Shown here in pieces: positions 62,752 through 64,000 of a stretch of 64,000 nucleotides of DNA; within the stretch, counting starts at the first letter, position 1; each line of letters opens with the position of its first letter. The DNA lies in contig CP126168.1 in NCBI GenBank assembly GCA_032881465.1, positions 2,852,001 to 2,916,000 on the forward strand, written 5' to 3'. The translations under genes were made by a program, and so were the position numbers. Source of the stretch: Parvibaculaceae bacterium PLY_AMNH_Bact1. Its GTDB lineage: Bacteria; Pseudomonadota; Alphaproteobacteria; Parvibaculales; Parvibaculaceae. Below the pieces are notes generated by a model. It saw only the letters and a program-made list of their open reading frames with translations. It was not told the origin of the DNA and did not search any database.

Positions 62752-64000
62752 TTATGCGATGGCCGCTTCGGCGGCTGGTTTGGTGTCTGGTTTTGTGACC
62801 GGCTTGGCGCCATGTTCATATTCTTCAAGGAAGGACAGAACTTCTTCACGGTACCGGTAGTAGTCTGGGTGCTCCAACAGCGCGGCTCGTGTTCGAGGGC
62901 GCGGCAGATCAATGTCCACGATTTTGCCAATGGTGGCGTTCGGACCGTTGGTCATCATGACAATGCGGTCACCTAACAGGATCGCTTCGTCAACATCATG
63001 GGTCACGCAGATCGCCGTGACCTGCGTCCGTTTCCAAACATCCATGAGGACTTCCTGCAGCTCCCAGCGCGTCAGGCTGTCGAGCATGCCGAAAGGCTCG
63101 TCCAACAAAAGCAGCTTTGGAGAGAGGGCAAACGCCCGCGCGATGCCAACACGCTGTTTCATGCCATTCGACAATTCCGCAGCTTGCTTGTGCATGGAGT
63201 CGCCAAGCCCCACCCGCTCCAGATAATACTCCACGACTTCACGGCGTTCAGCGGCAGAGGCTTTTGGGTAAACCCGATCTACACCCATTGCCACATTCTC
63301 CCGAGCGGTCAGCCAAGGCATGAGGGATGGAGCCTGGAAGACCACCGCCCTGTCGGGGCCCGCACCAGAAATCTCATGATTGTCTAAAACAACCCCGCCA
63401 CCGGAAATCTCGTTGAGACCGGCGACCATCGACAGGACTGTGGACTTGCCGCAGCCTGAATGTCCGATGAGTGAAACAAACTGCCCCTTATCCATTTTCA
63501 GATTGAAATCTTCCAACACCGTCAGTGGACCCTTTGGCGTGGGATAGATTTTCTTCAACTCAAAGAGTTCAACGAACCGGTTTTCTGTTTTGGTTCGAGC
63601 GGCGTCCAAATAGGCCCGCGGCGGCGTCTTTTCGATACGCGCGGTTGGCTTGAGGTCGGGAGCCGCCCGTTCAGCTGACTTTCTGGCTTCCCTTTCCATT
63701 TTGCTTGCGTCCAACAGGTAGCCTGTCACCTCCGCTCGCAGTGCCTTAAACATCGGATTGCTATTCACCGCCGTTCGGTCTCTCGGACGGGGCAGATTGA
63801 CATCAAAAGAGGGGCCCAATGTCGCGGAGGGACCTGGGGTCAGGGGGATGATCCGATCCGCGAGAAGAATTGCTTCATCAACATCGTTCGTGATCAAGAT
63901 CACTGTCTTGCGGTCTGCTTCCCAGATCGCTTCAATCTCATCCTGCAGGTTTGCACGGGTCAGCGCATCGAGCGCTGACAACGGTTCATCGAGCAAGAGG
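62752..64000 (-). CDS. tandem ABC ATPase for nitrate uptake (runs off right edge)
   Basis: Open to the window edge, so the N-terminus is missing. The visible 416 residues hold the end of one ATPase (LLLDEPLSALDALTRANLQD, then VILITNDVDEAILLADRII) joined by a linker to a complete second ATPase: Walker A GHSGCGKSTVLSMVAGL, signature ELSNGMKQRVGIARAFA, Walker B LLLLDEPFGMLDSL. A single chain with two ATPase domains of the NrtC/NrtD type suggests a fused nitrate/nitrite importer ATPase. Its position upstream of nirB, in the same direction, supports that. The signature LSNG in place of LSGG is normal for this subfamily. Confidence 0.92.
   Translation of the reverse strand, partial: LLLDEPLSALDALTRANLQDEIEAIWEADRKTVILITNDVDEAILLADRIIPLTPGPSATLGPSFDVNLPRPRDRTAVNSNPMFKALRAEVTGYLLDASKMEREARKSAERAAPDLKPTARIEKTPPRAYLDAARTKTENRFVELFELKKIYPTPKGPLTVLEDFNLKMDKGQFVSLIGHSGCGKSTVLSMVAGLNEISGGGVVLDNHEISGAGPDRAVVFQAPSLMPWLTARENVAMGVDRVYPKASAAERREVVEYYLERVGLGDSMHKQAAELSNGMKQRVGIARAFALSPKLLLLDEPFGMLDSLTRWELQEVLMDVWKRTQVTAICVTHDVDEAILLGDRIVMMTNGPNATIGKIVDIDLPRPRTRAALLEHPDYYRYREEVLSFLEEYEHGAKPVTKPDTKPAAEAAIA

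Noticed and set aside
1-64000. CRISPR arrays, rRNA genes, insertion sequences or integrase genes
   Set aside because: None seen: no regularly spaced repeats, no transposase or tyrosine/serine recombinase motifs and no rRNA-like sequence. This limits the island hypothesis to junction evidence.

Overview
The window looks like chromosomal DNA of an alphaproteobacterium, probably a marine Hyphomicrobiales/Parvibaculum-like heterotroph. This rests on gene content and recognisable protein families (kdsD, bfd-bfr, SPFH-NfeD, an ECF42-type sigma factor with its DGPF partner, paired acyl-CoA dehydrogenases, a NasA/NirBD/SUMT/Nrt nitrate cluster), on alphaproteobacterial-style intergenic hairpins beginning TAGAGCAT, and on a moderately high GC content. 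No genus can be fixed from sequence reading alone.

Region by region. 1-3.9 kb: envelope sugar genes (partial manC, galU, an outer-membrane barrel protein, kdsD). 4-4.8 kb: Fur-box-like site, bfd and bfr (iron storage). 4.9-13.7 kb: rhomboid protease, TonB receptor, phospholipase-D-type phospholipid synthase, enoyl-CoA hydratase, a small membrane protein plus a six-helix chemoreceptor, and SPFH/NfeD. 14-22.3 kb: zinc alcohol dehydrogenase, a translationally coupled acyl-CoA dehydrogenase pair, a binding lipoprotein coupled to a membrane GGDEF-EAL enzyme, and an aldehyde dehydrogenase. 22.6-28.3 kb: RND pump with adaptor and a divergent MFS transporter. 28.4-40.4 kb: many small stress and housekeeping genes (MazG-like protein, dipeptidase, SDR, threonine aldolase, truncated globin, MAPEG and VOC proteins, the YCII-ECF42 pair, methyltransferase, an AraC regulator with a YHS-VOC-MAPEG set, TfoX-N and alkyltransferase-like proteins). 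40.4-44.3 kb: TetR repressor with a divergent DevBCA-type exporter and a perfect dyad operator. 44.4-48.6 kb: two amidohydrolases, a membrane-anchored GST-like protein and an enoyl-CoA hydratase, suggesting catabolic work. 48.8-56 kb: small membrane protein, Crp/Fnr regulator, a LysR relic, a membrane AraC regulator and a HlyD/ABC/FtsX/FtsX exporter. 56.2-64 kb: a 3' remnant of an initiator tRNA gene, then cobA, nasA, nirD, nirB and a tandem nitrate ABC ATPase running leftwards; the last gene continues past the window edge.

How they work together. The right-hand cluster is one assimilatory pathway: import (Nrt), nitrate to nitrite (NasA), nitrite to ammonium (NirBD), with SUMT making the siroheme precursor. 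The left end makes sugar nucleotides and Kdo precursor for surface polysaccharide. The most interesting structure is around 50.4-56.3 kb: a truncated tRNA-fMet and a two-part motif repeated with identical internal spacing about 5.8 kb apart. These look like attachment-site scars bounding accessory modules, although no integrase gene is visible here.
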